DNA of 64,000 nt from Streptococcaceae bacterium ESL0687. Lineage in GTDB: Bacteria; Bacillota; Bacilli; Lactobacillales; Streptococcaceae. Made by a program: the position numbers and the translations under genes. The notes below the pieces were generated by a model, which had not been told where the DNA came from, did not search any database, and saw only the letters and a list, made by a program, of their open reading frames with translations. The stretch spans positions 248,001 through 312,000 of the forward strand of contig CP113940.1 of the NCBI GenBank assembly GCA_029392475.1, in the 5' to 3' direction. Of the stretch, positions 1 to 9,736 are shown in pieces; the first letter of the stretch is position 1; every line of letters begins with the position of its first letter.

Positions 1-1
1 A

Positions 2-892
2 GAACTTGATACCTTATTTAATCAGGGTAAAAATATGCTTAGATTTACCGAGGACTTACTTTTTGCCTTGAGAGATCTTCTTTTGAAGCCTGATCTTGAT
101 TTTGATAAAAATCTTATTTTTTCGTGGATTGATATAGCAAATGATAGCATGAAAACCCTGAAAAATTCCCTGCAGACCAAAATAATAGCTGATGTCATGA
201 CTATAAAATTAACCAGCAGCAAGGATCTTGGAAGTAGGAGTGCTAGTGGTCAGGAAATTCATGTTAAAAATCTAGAAGATGAAATTCTTGCCTTAAAACT
301 TAGATTAAAGGATCTTGAGGGAAGAATTTCTCAGCCGGTAGCTCCTTCAAAACCAGCCCTTCTTTCACAGGAGAAGGAAGCAGACAGTACGTTTGCTGAG
401 TATTATGACCGGGAGAAGGTCTTTAGCGTCCTAAAAGAGGCAACCATGGAAGATAGGCAGACTACAATTAATGCCTGGGACGAGTTAATAGCTCACTTTA
501 ATAAACCAAGTGAGCAGGCCCTTTTAAATAATACCAAACCTGTTGCTGCCAGCAGAAATTATGTCTTAATTACCTTCCCTCATGAAAATTTAGCCAAAAA
601 GATTATGGAAAATCAGCTTTTACAGGCCCAATTTGGTAATCATTTGAGTAATATTATAGGAGTTGCTCCTGAAATAATTGCCCTGTCAGAAGAAGATTGG
701 CTCAATCTGAGAAGTGAGTATGTGGCACAACTTAAGAAAAAGCAGACGCAAGATATCCAGGTACAGCAGCTACCAGATCAAGTTCCACTTGAAGAGGTGG
801 CAGAGGAAGCTTCTAATAATCAACTTATAGAGAATGGCTTAAAGGATTTGAAAAATCTGCTGGGTGAAAAAGTTGTTGAAATTAATGATTAA
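2..892 (+). CDS. dnaX: DNA polymerase III subunit gamma/tau, C-terminal part (5' end outside window)
   Basis: The reading frame is open from position 2 and begins inside the gene, with ELDTLFNQGKNMLRFTEDLL followed by a leucine-rich helical stretch. This is typical of the DnaX collar region after the AAA+ ATPase part. The visible 296 residues are the collar and the variable, charged C-terminal tail that in the long form contacts the replicative polymerase and helicase. The ATPase and zinc-binding parts lie upstream of the window. The ATG at 35 is internal and is not a start. A terminator shared with the convergent rnjA gene follows directly. Recognition rests on the collar motif and length, so it is good but not absolute. 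Confidence 0.8.
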   Translation, partial: ELDTLFNQGKNMLRFTEDLLFALRDLLLKPDLDFDKNLIFSWIDIANDSMKTLKNSLQTKIIADVMTIKLTSSKDLGSRSASGQEIHVKNLEDEILALKLRLKDLEGRISQPVAPSKPALLSQEKEADSTFAEYYDREKVFSVLKEATMEDRQTTINAWDELIAHFNKPSEQALLNNTKPVAASRNYVLITFPHENLAKKIMENQLLQAQFGNHLSNIIGVAPEIIALSEEDWLNLRSEYVAQLKKKQTQDIQVQQLPDQVPLEEVAEEASNNQLIENGLKDLKNLLGEKVVEIND

Positions 893-904
893 AATTAGTA
901 AAAA

Positions 905-935
905 TAAAAAAACTAGGATTATCCTAGTTTTTTTA
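905..935. terminator. Bidirectional terminator between dnaX and rnjA
   Basis: The arms AACTAGGA and TCCTAGTT are separated by three bases. An A-run lies on one side and a T-run on the other, so the hairpin can terminate both convergent genes. It touches the rnjA stop codon. Confidence 0.85.
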
Positions 936-2618
936 TTTTCCATCTGGTGTTAAGACCATTGGAATTATAATTGGATTTCTTTCAGTTTCCCTATAAAGGA
1001 AGGGACGAAGGGCATCAGTCATAGCCTTTGAAACAGTTGACTCATTAGCATTTTCAGCATTAAGAGCCTTTCTGATGGCATTAAAGAGGACGCGTTGACT
1101 GCTGCGGATTAAATCTCCTGAACCTCTCATATAGATGAAACCACGGCTTAAAAGATCAGGTCCTGCAAGGATTAATTTTGATTTAAAATCAACAGTTGCA
1201 ACAGCTAGAACCACTCCATTATCAGAAAGTTCGTGACGGTCACGTAAGACAGCATTACCGATATCTCCGATACCAGAACCATCAACATAAACGTCTTGGG
1301 CATTGAAATGTCCTGCGATTCTTGCTGAATCTTTAGTAAGGGCCAGAACGTCACCATTTTCCATAATAAAGGAATTTTCCTTTGGAACACCAGTGTCATG
1401 AGCCAGGCTAGCGTGAATCTTAAGCATGCGGTATTCACCGTGGACTGGCATGAAGAATTTTGGTTTTAGCAGGCGAAGCATTAATTTTTGCTCCTGTTGG
1501 CCCCCGTGTCCTGAAGTATGGATATTGTTCATCTTACCGTAGATAACCTTAGCCCCAGCTTCAGAAATTGAGTTGATCAGCTGATTGACCCCGTGAGTGT
1601 TACCTGGAATGGCATTACTTGAGAAGACCACAGTATCCCCTGGTTGTAGGGTAACTTGGCGGTGCATACCATTAGCGATTCGGCTAAGAGCAGCCATAGG
1701 CTCACCCTGAGAACCTGTACACATAACAAGGATTTCGTGGCCTGGATATTGGTTTAATTCATGTGGTTCAATGAAGGTTCCTTTTGGTGCCTTAATGTAG
1801 CCAAGTTCAAGACCATTAACGATGGCTTTTTCCATACTACGTCCAAAAACGACTACCTTACGTCCAGTTTTCACAGCAGCTTCAACAGCTTGTTGGAGAC
1901 GGAAGATATTTGAGGCAAAACTTGCAAAGATGATTCGTCCTTCAATTTTTTCAAAAATCTTTAAAATTGACTGTCCGACAACCTTTTCACTATGGGAGAA
2001 GGTTGGAATTTCTGCATTGGTTGAATCTGAAAGGAGAAGAAGAACTCCTTCGTCACCAAGTTGAGCCATTCGGTGTAAATCCGCAGGTTTTCCAACTGGT
2101 GTAAAGTCAAACTTGAAGTCACCAGTTGCAACAATTTTACCTGGAGGTGTTTGAACAACGACCCCAAGAGGTTCTGGAATTGAGTGAGTTGTGTTAAAGA
2201 AGCTAACGCTTGTTTTCCTGAATTTGATGACACTATCTTCATTGATTTCATAAAGGGTAGCATCACGAAGAAGACCGTGTTCTTCGAGTTTTCCACGAAT
2301 AAGGGCAAGTGCTAAAGGACCTGCATAAATTGGAATATTAGCTTGTTTTAAAAGGAAGGGAATTCCACCAATATGGTCTTCGTGACCGTGAGTTATGAAA
2401 AGTCCCTTGATGCGGTCAACATTATCAACGATAAAGCTGTAGTCAGGTATAACGTAATCGACTCCTAGAAGATCATCTTCTGGGAATTTAATACCTGCAT
2501 CAATTAAAATAATTTCGTCTTGGTACTGGATTCCATAGGTATTCTTACCTATTTCATCAAGTCCGCCGATGGCAAAAACCCCGACTTCATTATTTTTTAT
2601 ATTTAATTTTGTAGACAT
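933..2618 (-). CDS. rnjA: Ribonuclease J1
   Basis: This 561-residue protein is a metallo-beta-lactamase/beta-CASP nuclease that acts as 5'-3' exonuclease and endonuclease in mRNA decay and rRNA maturation in Firmicutes. The zinc motif HGHEDH is at residues 77-82. The GVDYVIPDY segment and C-terminal beta-CASP motifs ([25 protein letters not shown]) are also present. Length matches B. subtilis RNase J1 (about 555 residues). The ATG at 2618 has an AGGAG six bases upstream. It lies downstream of rpoY on the same strand, the conserved Firmicutes pairing, with a hairpin between the two genes. Confidence 0.96.
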   Translation of the reverse strand: MSTKLNIKNNEVGVFAIGGLDEIGKNTYGIQYQDEIILIDAGIKFPEDDLLGVDYVIPDYSFIVDNVDRIKGLFITHGHEDHIGGIPFLLKQANIPIYAGPLALALIRGKLEEHGLLRDATLYEINEDSVIKFRKTSVSFFNTTHSIPEPLGVVVQTPPGKIVATGDFKFDFTPVGKPADLHRMAQLGDEGVLLLLSDSTNAEIPTFSHSEKVVGQSILKIFEKIEGRIIFASFASNIFRLQQAVEAAVKTGRKVVVFGRSMEKAIVNGLELGYIKAPKGTFIEPHELNQYPGHEILVMCTGSQGEPMAALSRIANGMHRQVTLQPGDTVVFSSNAIPGNTHGVNQLINSISEAGAKVIYGKMNNIHTSGHGGQQEQKLMLRLLKPKFFMPVHGEYRMLKIHASLAHDTGVPKENSFIMENGDVLALTKDSARIAGHFNAQDVYVDGSGIGDIGNAVLRDRHELSDNGVVLAVATVDFKSKLILAGPDLLSRGFIYMRGSGDLIRSSQRVLFNAIRKALNAENANESTVSKAMTDALRPFLYRETERNPIIIPMVLTPDGK

Positions 2619-2641
2619 TATTTCTCCTGTTTTTTATACGC

Positions 2642-2669
2642 AAAAAGCATCCTAAACAAGGATCTTTTT
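2642..2669 (-). terminator. Intercistronic hairpin with T-run between rpoY and rnjA
   Basis: Read on the minus strand the arms are AAAAAGATCC and GGATGCTTTTT, with a seven-base loop and a bulge, ending in a T-run. It begins eight bases after the rpoY stop and ends before the rnjA Shine-Dalgarno. It may be a partial terminator or a processing site. Confidence 0.55.
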
Positions 2670-2676
2670 GACTTTC

Positions 2677-2907
2677 TTAAAATTGTGTAATTTTGAAGTT
2701 TTCAGCTTCTCTTTCGTATTCTTCAGCGTCCTTACTTAAGGCATCGATGAATTCAACATTGTAGGCTGTATTTTTTGCAAGTAGTTCACGAGTCTTAACG
2801 ATACCAGTTTGGGCAGTTACGTCGTCAAGTTCTACGAATAGTGTTTTTGTAGTTTCACGTTTTGGTGAACGAGTTTTAGTTTCTTGGTAAAATACTTTAA
2901 ATAACAT
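2677..2907 (-). CDS. rpoY: RNA polymerase epsilon subunit RpoY
   Basis: This 76-residue acidic protein begins MLFKVFYQETKTRSPKRETTK and matches the small RNA polymerase subunit epsilon (formerly YkzG/DUF1447), which binds core polymerase in Firmicutes. The FKVFYQ start, the RTRELL-like middle (KTRELLAKNTAYNVEFI) and the acidic tail are family features. It is the first gene of the rpoY-rnjA pair. A good sigma-A promoter lies upstream with a leader of roughly 80 nt. Confidence 0.92.
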   Translation of the reverse strand: MLFKVFYQETKTRSPKRETTKTLFVELDDVTAQTGIVKTRELLAKNTAYNVEFIDALSKDAEEYEREAENFKITQF

Positions 2908-2933
2908 GTTATGTTTCTCCTGAAAATCATATT

Positions 2934-2949
2934 TATATCCGTGGATATA
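2934..2949. repeat. Perfect 16-bp dyad in the rpoY leader
   Basis: TATATCC and GGATATA are separated by GT. The dyad lies inside the untranslated leader of rpoY-rnjA, about 27 nt upstream of the rpoY start. It could form an RNA hairpin or be a protein site; nothing identifies a binder. Confidence 0.5.
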
Positions 2950-2995
2950 TTATTTTGCCTGTGCACCTAAAGGTCGCCTGATTGCAATTATCTTT

Positions 2996-3024
2996 ATAAT
3001 ATCATAAAATAGATAGGGTTGCAA
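2996..3024 (-). promoter_or_regulatory. Sigma-A promoter of rpoY-rnjA
   Basis: On the minus strand a -35 TTGCAA (3019-3024) and a -10 TATTAT (2996-3001) are separated by exactly 17 bases, upstream of rpoY. Confidence 0.75.
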
Positions 3025-3071
3025 AAGGATAACCTGAGCAGAATAAAAATAAAAATTAGTAAGAGGTAGGA

Positions 3072-3779
3072 ATGAAAATCTTAGCTTTTGACACATCTTC
3101 TAAGGCCCTATCTGTGGCCCTTATTGAAGACGATAAATTACTAGGTCAGCTGAGCCTAAATATTAAAAAAAATCATAGCATAACCCTTATGCCAGCCATT
3201 GATTTTTTACTAAGTCAGTTAGATATGAAGGCAAGTAATCTTGACCGGATAGCTGTGGCAGAAGGTCCAGGTTCTTATACTGGTCTTAGGATAGCAGTAA
3301 CGACTGCAAAAACTTTAGCCTACACCCTTAAATGCGAACTTGTCGGTATTTCAAGCCTTCAAGCCATTGCAGCTAGATTATCTTTTGAAAAAGGACTAAT
3401 TGTTCCTTTAATTGATGCCAGAAGAAAAAATGTCTATGCTGGTGCGTATTTAAAGGGAGAAAGTTTTATAAAAGATCAACATATTTCCCTTGAGAACCTG
3501 CTTGATCTACTTAAAGATTCTCAGGCAGAGAAAATAACCTTCATGGGTGAGGTCGATAATTTTGTAGAAGACATTAAGGAGAAATTGCCCCAGGCTGAAA
3601 TTATAAGAGATTCAGAACTAAATCTCCCATCAGCGTATGAAGTAGCCCTTTTAGGAGCTGAAAAAGAGGCAGCTGAAGTTCATAATTTTCTACCCAATTA
3701 TCTGAAACTCGTTGAGGCAGAGGAGAAATGGCTTGAAAACCATGATGAAAAAGATAAGGGATATATTAGTAAACTTTAA
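3072..3779 (+). CDS. tsaB: tRNA threonylcarbamoyladenosine biosynthesis protein TsaB
   Basis: This 235-residue ASKHA-fold protein begins MKILAFDTSSKALSVAL. It contains the glycine-rich EGPGSYTGLRIAVTTAK motif typical of TsaB. TsaB partners TsaD and TsaE in forming the t6A37 modification of ANN-decoding tRNAs and is thought to be a non-catalytic scaffold. It leads the tsaB-GNAT-rimI-tsaD cluster, and its 3' end overlaps the next gene. An AGAGGTAGG Shine-Dalgarno precedes the ATG. Confidence 0.95.
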   Translation: MKILAFDTSSKALSVALIEDDKLLGQLSLNIKKNHSITLMPAIDFLLSQLDMKASNLDRIAVAEGPGSYTGLRIAVTTAKTLAYTLKCELVGISSLQAIAARLSFEKGLIVPLIDARRKNVYAGAYLKGESFIKDQHISLENLLDLLKDSQAEKITFMGEVDNFVEDIKEKLPQAEIIRDSELNLPSAYEVALLGAEKEAAEVHNFLPNYLKLVEAEEKWLENHDEKDKGYISKL

Positions 3780-4290
3780 GCTTAAGGAAAAAAAGTTAGA
3801 TTATTTTCTGCTAAAGGAGTCCAGGGACGGTGTAAGCTTTAGACCTGCAAATGAAAGTGATATCTATCAACTTTTAGCCCTTGAAAGAAGTGTTTATGGG
3901 GAAAATTTACCCTGGATTTACTCCCATTTTGAGTTTGAGATAGCCGTAAATCCCCAAGCCTTCTTCCTACTAGCTGAGATTAATCATGAGCCTGTAGCCT
4001 TTTTAGGATTTAGGCTAGAGATTAAAGATTCAAGCGTCTATATTACTAATCTGGTTGTAAAAAAGGAATTTCAGAGGCAGGGCCTTGCTTCAAAGCTCTT
4101 GGATGAACTTTTAAATCAGGTTAAACCTATGGATATATCAAAGTTTAGGCTGGAAGTCAGAGTTGATAATAGGGAAGCTTTAGCTTTTTATAAGGCCCAA
4201 GGTTTTGTAATCGAGGATAAAATACTAGCTTATTATGAGGATTCGGCGGATGCCCTCTTAATGGAAAAAGAATTAGGAAGAGATTTATAA
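3733..4290 (+). CDS. GNAT-family N-acetyltransferase (RimI-like paralogue)
   Basis: This is a GNAT acetyltransferase of about 185 residues between tsaB and the canonical rimI. It has the RimI-like ERSVYGENLPWIYSHFE segment, the acetyl-CoA loop ITNLVVKKEFQRQGLASKLL and the late RLEVRVDNREALAFYKAQGF block. A poorly conserved N-terminal extension of about 30 residues precedes the domain. The start is uncertain: TTG at 3733 has an AGGAG seven bases upstream, while ATG at 3742 and 3745 are also in frame. Either way the gene overlaps tsaB by 35-47 bases, suggesting translational coupling. The substrate is unknown; it may be a diverged second protein N-acetyltransferase. Confidence 0.8.
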   Translation: MKTMMKKIRDILVNFKLKEKKLDYFLLKESRDGVSFRPANESDIYQLLALERSVYGENLPWIYSHFEFEIAVNPQAFFLLAEINHEPVAFLGFRLEIKDSSVYITNLVVKKEFQRQGLASKLLDELLNQVKPMDISKFRLEVRVDNREALAFYKAQGFVIEDKILAYYEDSADALLMEKELGRDL

Positions 4291-4742
4291 TGGATAAGAG
4301 GCAGGTAAGGATAATAAGCCACAAGGAAGAAAATTGTAAAAATGTATCGGCAAGTATCCATGATATTTTATGCCAGATTTATGAGATTTCTCCTTGGACC
4401 CTTGAACAGGTAGAGTCTGATCTCAGGCAGGAGCAGTCGATTTATTTTTTTGCCTGTAAAGATGATAGGGCCGTAGGTTTTCTTGCGGCTACTGAACTCA
4501 TGGGGGAGATTGAGATTACAAATCTAGCTGTCCATCCGGATTTTCAAGGACAGGGTCTTTCTTCAAAACTGCTGGAAAGACTCTTAGATTTTGAGGCTAC
4601 TTTCTTTTTGGAGGTTAGAAAGTCTAATGTTATCGCCCAAAACCTTTATAAAAAGTTTAAGTTTGAATCCTTCCATGAGAGAAAAAAATACTATAAAAAT
4701 CCTACAGAAGATGCAATTTTAATGCGTCTAGAAAGGTTATAA
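4290..4742 (+). CDS. rimI: Ribosomal protein S18 alanine N-acetyltransferase RimI
   Basis: This 150-residue GNAT enzyme acetylates the N-terminal alanine of ribosomal protein S18 in the known family. It has the RimI hallmarks SPWTLEQVESD, the acetyl-CoA loop ITNLAVHPDFQGQGLSSKLL and the late block FLEVRKSNVIAQNLYKKFKF. It ends with RKKYYKNPTEDAILM. Its ATG overlaps the previous stop (TAATG), and tsaD starts immediately after its stop, so the four genes form one tightly packed unit. Confidence 0.9.
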   Translation: MDKRQVRIISHKEENCKNVSASIHDILCQIYEISPWTLEQVESDLRQEQSIYFFACKDDRAVGFLAATELMGEIEITNLAVHPDFQGQGLSSKLLERLLDFEATFFLEVRKSNVIAQNLYKKFKFESFHERKKYYKNPTEDAILMRLERL

Positions 4743-5759
4743 ATGAAAGATACATATATTTTAGCCATTGAAACTAGTTGTGACGAAACTAGTGTGGCTG
4801 TTTTAAAAAATGATGATGAACTTTTAAGTAACATCATCGCCAGTCAAATTAAGAGTCACAAGCGTTTTGGCGGGGTGGTTCCTGAGGTCGCAAGCCGCCA
4901 CCATGTGGAACAAATTACGCTTGTTATTGATGAAGCCTTAGCTGAAGCTGAAGTTACGCCAGATCAATTGGACGCTGTAGCCGTGACTTATGGTCCTGGT
5001 CTTGTAGGTGCCCTTTTAGTTGGGGTAGCAGCAGCCAAGGCCTTTGCTTGGGTTCATAACCTTCCTGTAATCCCAACAAATCATATGGCGGGTCACTTGT
5101 GGGCTGCAAGACTTGAAGCAAAACTTGAATTTCCTTTAATGGCCCTTCTGGTCTCAGGAGGTCATACAGAGATTGTTTATGTCAAGGAGCCAGGAGACTA
5201 TAAGATTATTGGTGAAACCCGGGATGATGCAGTTGGTGAGGCCTATGATAAGGTCGGCCGTGTTATGGGGTTAACCTATCCAAGTGGGCGTGAGATTGAC
5301 GAGCTTGCCCATCAGGGATCTGATGTTTACAATTTCCCCCGTGCTATGATTAAGGAGGATAATCTAGAATTTAGTTTTAGTGGACTAAAATCGGCCTTTA
5401 TTAACCTTCATCATAATGCAGAACAAAAGGGTGAAAGTTTGGATGTTAAGGATCTATCGGCTAGCTTCCAAGCAGCTGTTCTTGATATTCTTATGAACAA
5501 GACTCAAAAGGCCCTTAAAAAATATCCAGTTAAACAGCTGGTTGTAGCAGGTGGAGTTGCGGCCAATCAAGGATTGCGTGAACGCTTGGCTGAGGAGATT
5601 CATGATGTTGAGGTCATTATCCCTCCCCTACGCCTATGCGGAGATAATGCTGGAATGATTGCAGCAGCTTCTGTCTGTGAGCTTAAGGGTGAAAACTTTG
5701 CAGACTTAGATCTTAATGCCCTACCAAGCTTAAGCTTTGAAACAGTGACTGAAGAATAA
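4743..5759 (+). CDS. tsaD: tRNA N6-adenosine threonylcarbamoyltransferase TsaD
   Basis: This 338-residue catalytic subunit transfers threonylcarbamoyl to A37 of tRNAs. The iron-binding HMAGH motif is at residues 114-118. The ASKHA phosphate motifs SGGHTE and the late [10 protein letters not shown] and CGDNAGMIA blocks are present, at normal family length. It starts directly after the rimI TAA with no spacer and only a weak Shine-Dalgarno, so translation probably relies on coupling. A terminator follows 0-30 bases downstream. Confidence 0.97.
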   Translation: MKDTYILAIETSCDETSVAVLKNDDELLSNIIASQIKSHKRFGGVVPEVASRHHVEQITLVIDEALAEAEVTPDQLDAVAVTYGPGLVGALLVGVAAAKAFAWVHNLPVIPTNHMAGHLWAARLEAKLEFPLMALLVSGGHTEIVYVKEPGDYKIIGETRDDAVGEAYDKVGRVMGLTYPSGREIDELAHQGSDVYNFPRAMIKEDNLEFSFSGLKSAFINLHHNAEQKGESLDVKDLSASFQAAVLDILMNKTQKALKKYPVKQLVVAGGVAANQGLRERLAEEIHDVEVIIPPLRLCGDNAGMIAAASVCELKGENFADLDLNALPSLSFETVTEE

Positions 5760-5788
5760 AAAACAGGAAATTTATTTTCCTGTTTTTT
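5758..5788 (+). terminator. Terminator after tsaD
   Basis: Arms AAACAGGAAA and TTTTCCTGTTT with a short AT loop, followed by a run of T. The stem nearly duplicates the one at 6918-6951. Confidence 0.9.
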
Positions 5789-5893
5789 TGCTTCATTAAA
5801 AAGAGGTTAATTGGATTTTATTTTTTATTAAAAAAATAAAAAGTAACCATGCTGTCAAAGTCTAGTCCTGAGATTATTACCTTAATTAATTCT

Positions 5894-6340
5894 TTAATTT
5901 TTTTCATGTATGTACCTCATCTTGATATGGGGTGTTCCCTCGTGAATAAAACTTTCACCTTCTATTTCGAAGCCAAATTTTTTATAAAATCCAACTACCT
6001 GTTCCTGAGACTCAATGCTTATTTGGCGGTTTGGCCATTTATCTTGTGCAAATGCCAAGGTATTTACTAATAGTTTTTTCCCCCAACCCTTAGCTTGGAC
6101 AGATTTACTGGTGACTACGCGGCCAAGAATGATGTCTTCTCCATCTTCAAAAATTCTAGCATAGGCTAAAACTTCTTTATTGATAGAATCTTGGTAAAAG
6201 ATATGGTAGGCTATAAGGTCTTTTTCATCCAGTTCGTGGTAAATTCTCTCTTGATCCATGATGAAGGTGTCAATTCTTAATTTTAGGGCATGATAAAAAT
6301 CTAATCCACCGAGTTCACTAATTTTTTTAATTTTCCACAT
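5894..6340 (-). CDS. ElaA-like GNAT N-acetyltransferase
   Basis: This 148-residue protein has the ElaA pattern LYHALKLRIDTFIMDQ, YHELDEKDLIAYHIF, LGRVVTSKSVQAKGWGKKLL and a late FYKKFGFEIEGESFIHEGTPHIKM. These are the substrate and acetyl-CoA regions of that GNAT subfamily, whose physiological substrate is not settled. It is transcribed divergently from the adjacent marR gene, which makes it a plausible regulated partner. No convincing terminator was seen at its 3' side. Confidence 0.8.
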   Translation of the reverse strand: MWKIKKISELGGLDFYHALKLRIDTFIMDQERIYHELDEKDLIAYHIFYQDSINKEVLAYARIFEDGEDIILGRVVTSKSVQAKGWGKKLLVNTLAFAQDKWPNRQISIESQEQVVGFYKKFGFEIEGESFIHEGTPHIKMRYIHEKN

Positions 6341-6368
6341 ATTTCTTCTCCTTTTTCTATTAATTGTT

Positions 6369-6380
6369 ATTATGTATAAT
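6369..6380. promoter_or_regulatory. Dyad at -10 of the marR promoter
   Basis: ATTAT and ATAAT flank GT, and the right arm contains most of a TATAAT -10 (6375-6380) pointing toward marR. The dyad lies in the divergent space between the GNAT and marR genes and could be an autoregulatory operator. It is short and AT-rich, so chance is possible. Confidence 0.4.
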
Positions 6381-6429
6381 GTGAGTTAGTCTTGTTTTAA
6401 TTTTTTTGTTTAAAGTTAGGAGTGTTTTA

Positions 6430-6837
6430 TTGAATAAGATTGATGTATTCAGAATGATGGGATCTATTTCACGTAGGGCTATGACCCAAATGAACCATGA
6501 GGCCAGTAAGTATGGTTTGAACAATAACCTTTTCCTTTATTTACTGAGAATAGTTGAAAATGAGGGTATTGCTCAGTCAGAATTGGTATCTCTTGTGCAG
6601 GTTGATAAGACAACTATTAGTAGAGCTATTTCAAAGCTCGAGAAACTTGGTTTTATTAGGACCTCTCAGGAGGAGGGGAAAAAATATAAGAGACTCTATT
6701 CTAGTAAAAAAGGATTGGAAGTGTATCCGAAACTAGTACAGTTAGAAAATAATTATGTAAATGGCACCCTCGAAAGACTTACGGAAGGGCAAGTATTTGA
6801 ACTATTTAAGCTTCTCGAGCAGATAAATTTGAAGTAG
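6430..6837 (+). CDS. MarR-family transcriptional regulator
   Basis: This winged helix-turn-helix repressor of about 135 residues includes LVQVDKTTISRAISKLEKLGFIRTSQEEGKKYKRLYSSKKG, the classic MarR recognition helix and wing. I place the start at the TTG at 6430 because an AGGAG lies seven bases upstream. An upstream in-frame TTG at 6406 lacks a ribosome site. It is divergent from the ElaA-like GNAT gene. A perfect 28-bp palindrome sits 18 bases after its stop. The ligand is unknown. Confidence 0.85.
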   Translation: MNKIDVFRMMGSISRRAMTQMNHEASKYGLNNNLFLYLLRIVENEGIAQSELVSLVQVDKTTISRAISKLEKLGFIRTSQEEGKKYKRLYSSKKGLEVYPKLVQLENNYVNGTLERLTEGQVFELFKLLEQINLK

Positions 6838-6855
6838 TATGTTTATATAATATCT

Positions 6856-6883
6856 CTTTTTAGTTGCATATGCAACTAAAAAG
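6856..6883. repeat. Perfect 28-bp palindrome downstream of marR
   Basis: The left arm CTTTTTAGTTGCAT is followed directly by its exact reverse complement, with no loop. It lies between the marR stop and a terminator shared with the convergent flavoprotein gene. It has no T-run of its own, so it is more like a protein-binding site than a terminator. Confidence 0.8.
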
Positions 6884-6917
6884 GATGGTCATATCTTTGA
6901 TGTTGATATATAAAAAC

Positions 6918-6951
6918 AAAAAAACAGGAAGATAAATTTCCTGTTTTTTTA
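6918..6951. terminator. Bidirectional terminator between marR and the flavoprotein gene
   Basis: Arms AAACAGGAA and TTTCCTGTTT with A- and T-runs on either side, so it can serve both convergent transcripts. Confidence 0.85.
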
Positions 6952-6960
6952 TTCTTAAAT

Positions 6961-8145
<1,185 letters not shown>

Positions 8146-8198
8146 TTAATTGTAGCATAAGTTTATTTTTTATAGAGGATAAGATGATTCATTAATTA

Positions 8199-8212
8199 TG
8201 AAAGCGTTTAAA
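8199..8212. promoter_or_regulatory. cre-like site upstream of pgi
   Basis: TGAAAGCGTTTAAA matches the CcpA consensus TGWAANCGNTNWCA at all but one position. It ends 17 bases before the pgi -35, a position where CcpA usually activates rather than represses. Confidence 0.55.
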
Positions 8213-8229
8213 AAACTTTAGGTAATTTG

Positions 8230-8258
8230 TTGAAATATAATTAGAAAAAGGATAAAAT
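8230..8258 (+). promoter_or_regulatory. Promoter of pgi
   Basis: TTGAAA (8230-8235) and TAAAAT (8253-8258) are 17 bases apart. The mRNA leader would be about 50 nt and carries a CGGAGG ribosome site. Confidence 0.7.
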
Positions 8259-8315
8259 GTTATGGAAATCATTTCATTATTGATAGATGAAATAATTAAA
8301 TAATCGGAGGAATTT

Positions 8316-9665
8316 ATGGGACATATTAAATTTGACTACAGCAATCTAGCTCCTTTTGTTGCTGAACATGAGCTTTCTTACATGCAAGATCAGGTTACAG
8401 CAGCTGATAAGATACTGCGTGAAGGGACCGGTCCAGGATCAGACTTCATCGGTTGGCTTGATTTACCTGTAGACTATGATAAAGAAGAGTTTGCTCGTAT
8501 TAAAGAAACAGCTAAAAAAATCCAATCAGATTCAGATGTCCTAATTGTTATTGGGATTGGGGGATCTTACCTTGGAGCACGTGCTGCCATTGATTTCCTA
8601 AATAATTCATTTGTTAACCTTCAGTCTAAAGAAGACCGTAAAGCACCGCAAATCCTTTATGCTGGAAACTCAATTTCTTCAAGCTATCTAGCTGAGCTAG
8701 TTGACTACGTTTCAGACAAGGACTTCTCAGTCAATGTAATTTCTAAATCAGGAACTACTACTGAACCTGCCATTGCCTTCCGCGTCTTTGAAGAACTTCT
8801 GGTTAAAAAATATGGCCGCGAAGAAGCAAATAAACGCATCTACGCTACAACTGACCGTGAGCGCGGAGCTGTAAAAGTAAATGCTGATGCCAACAACTGG
8901 GAAACTTTCGTGGTTCCTGATGATGTCGGCGGACGTTTCACAGTTCTTACAGCTGTAGGACTTCTTCCAATTGCAGCAAGTGGTGCTGATATTGATAAAC
9001 TTATGGAAGGTGCAGCAGCAGCTCGTACTGAATATTCATCAGACGATCTTACTAAAAATGAAGCTTACCAATATGCAGCATTACGTAATATCCTCTACCG
9101 TAAGGGTAAAGTTACTGAAATCTTAGCCAACTACGAGCCAAGCCTTCAGTACTTCTCTGAATGGTGGAAACAGCTGGCTGGTGAGTCTGAAGGTAAAGAC
9201 CAAAAAGGTATCTACCCAACTTCAGCAAACTTCTCAACAGACCTTCACTCACTTGGACAATACATCCAAGAAGGTATGCGCATCATGTTTGAGACAGTGG
9301 TTCGTATCGACAAGGCTCGTCTTAACATCGACATCCCTGCACTTGATGAGGATCTTGATGGACTTGGTTACCTTGAAGGACGTGATGTTGATTTTGTTAA
9401 TAAAAAAGCAGCTGACGGAGTACTTCTTGCCCACACTGATGGTGGAGTACCTAACATGATTGTAACCATTCCAGAACAAGATGAGTTCTCACTAGGTTAT
9501 GCCATTTACTTCTTTGAGATTGCAATTGGTCTATCAGGTTACTTAAACGGGGTTAACCCATTTGACCAACCAGGAGTTGAAGCCTACAAGAAAAACATGT
9601 TCGCTCTTCTTGGGAAACCAGGATTTGAAGAACTTGGAGCTGAATTAAACAGCCGTCTTAAATAA
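8316..9665 (+). CDS. pgi: Glucose-6-phosphate isomerase
   Basis: This 449-residue phosphoglucose isomerase interconverts glucose-6-phosphate and fructose-6-phosphate. Visible family features are [50 protein letters not shown] and the catalytic GQYIQEGMR region with late [10 protein letters not shown]. Length is that of the short bacterial form. It is monocistronic, with its own promoter, an upstream cre-like site and a strong terminator. Codon choice is biased as expected for a highly expressed glycolytic gene. Confidence 0.98.
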   Translation: MGHIKFDYSNLAPFVAEHELSYMQDQVTAADKILREGTGPGSDFIGWLDLPVDYDKEEFARIKETAKKIQSDSDVLIVIGIGGSYLGARAAIDFLNNSFVNLQSKEDRKAPQILYAGNSISSSYLAELVDYVSDKDFSVNVISKSGTTTEPAIAFRVFEELLVKKYGREEANKRIYATTDRERGAVKVNADANNWETFVVPDDVGGRFTVLTAVGLLPIAASGADIDKLMEGAAAARTEYSSDDLTKNEAYQYAALRNILYRKGKVTEILANYEPSLQYFSEWWKQLAGESEGKDQKGIYPTSANFSTDLHSLGQYIQEGMRIMFETVVRIDKARLNIDIPALDEDLDGLGYLEGRDVDFVNKKAADGVLLAHTDGGVPNMIVTIPEQDEFSLGYAIYFFEIAIGLSGYLNGVNPFDQPGVEAYKKNMFALLGKPGFEELGAELNSRLK

Positions 9666-9674
9666 TAATAGATG

Positions 9675-9701
9675 AAAAGACAGGGAAACCTGTCTTTTTT
9701 T
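9675..9701 (+). terminator. Terminator after pgi
   Basis: AAAAGACAGG and CCTGTCTTTT flank a GAAA tetraloop, followed by a T-run. Confidence 0.92.
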
Positions 9702-9736
9702 GATGCCAAAAATTTTTGCTATTTTCATTTTATCCA

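Noticed and set aside
35-892. ATG at 35 as the start of a complete 285-residue gene
   Set aside because: The same frame is open to the window edge and encodes typical DnaX residues before that ATG, so the gene is cut by the edge.
1961-2308. 115-codon open frame inside rnjA on the same strand in another frame
   Set aside because: It lies wholly within a clear RNase J1 gene, has no ribosome site and no recognisable protein features.
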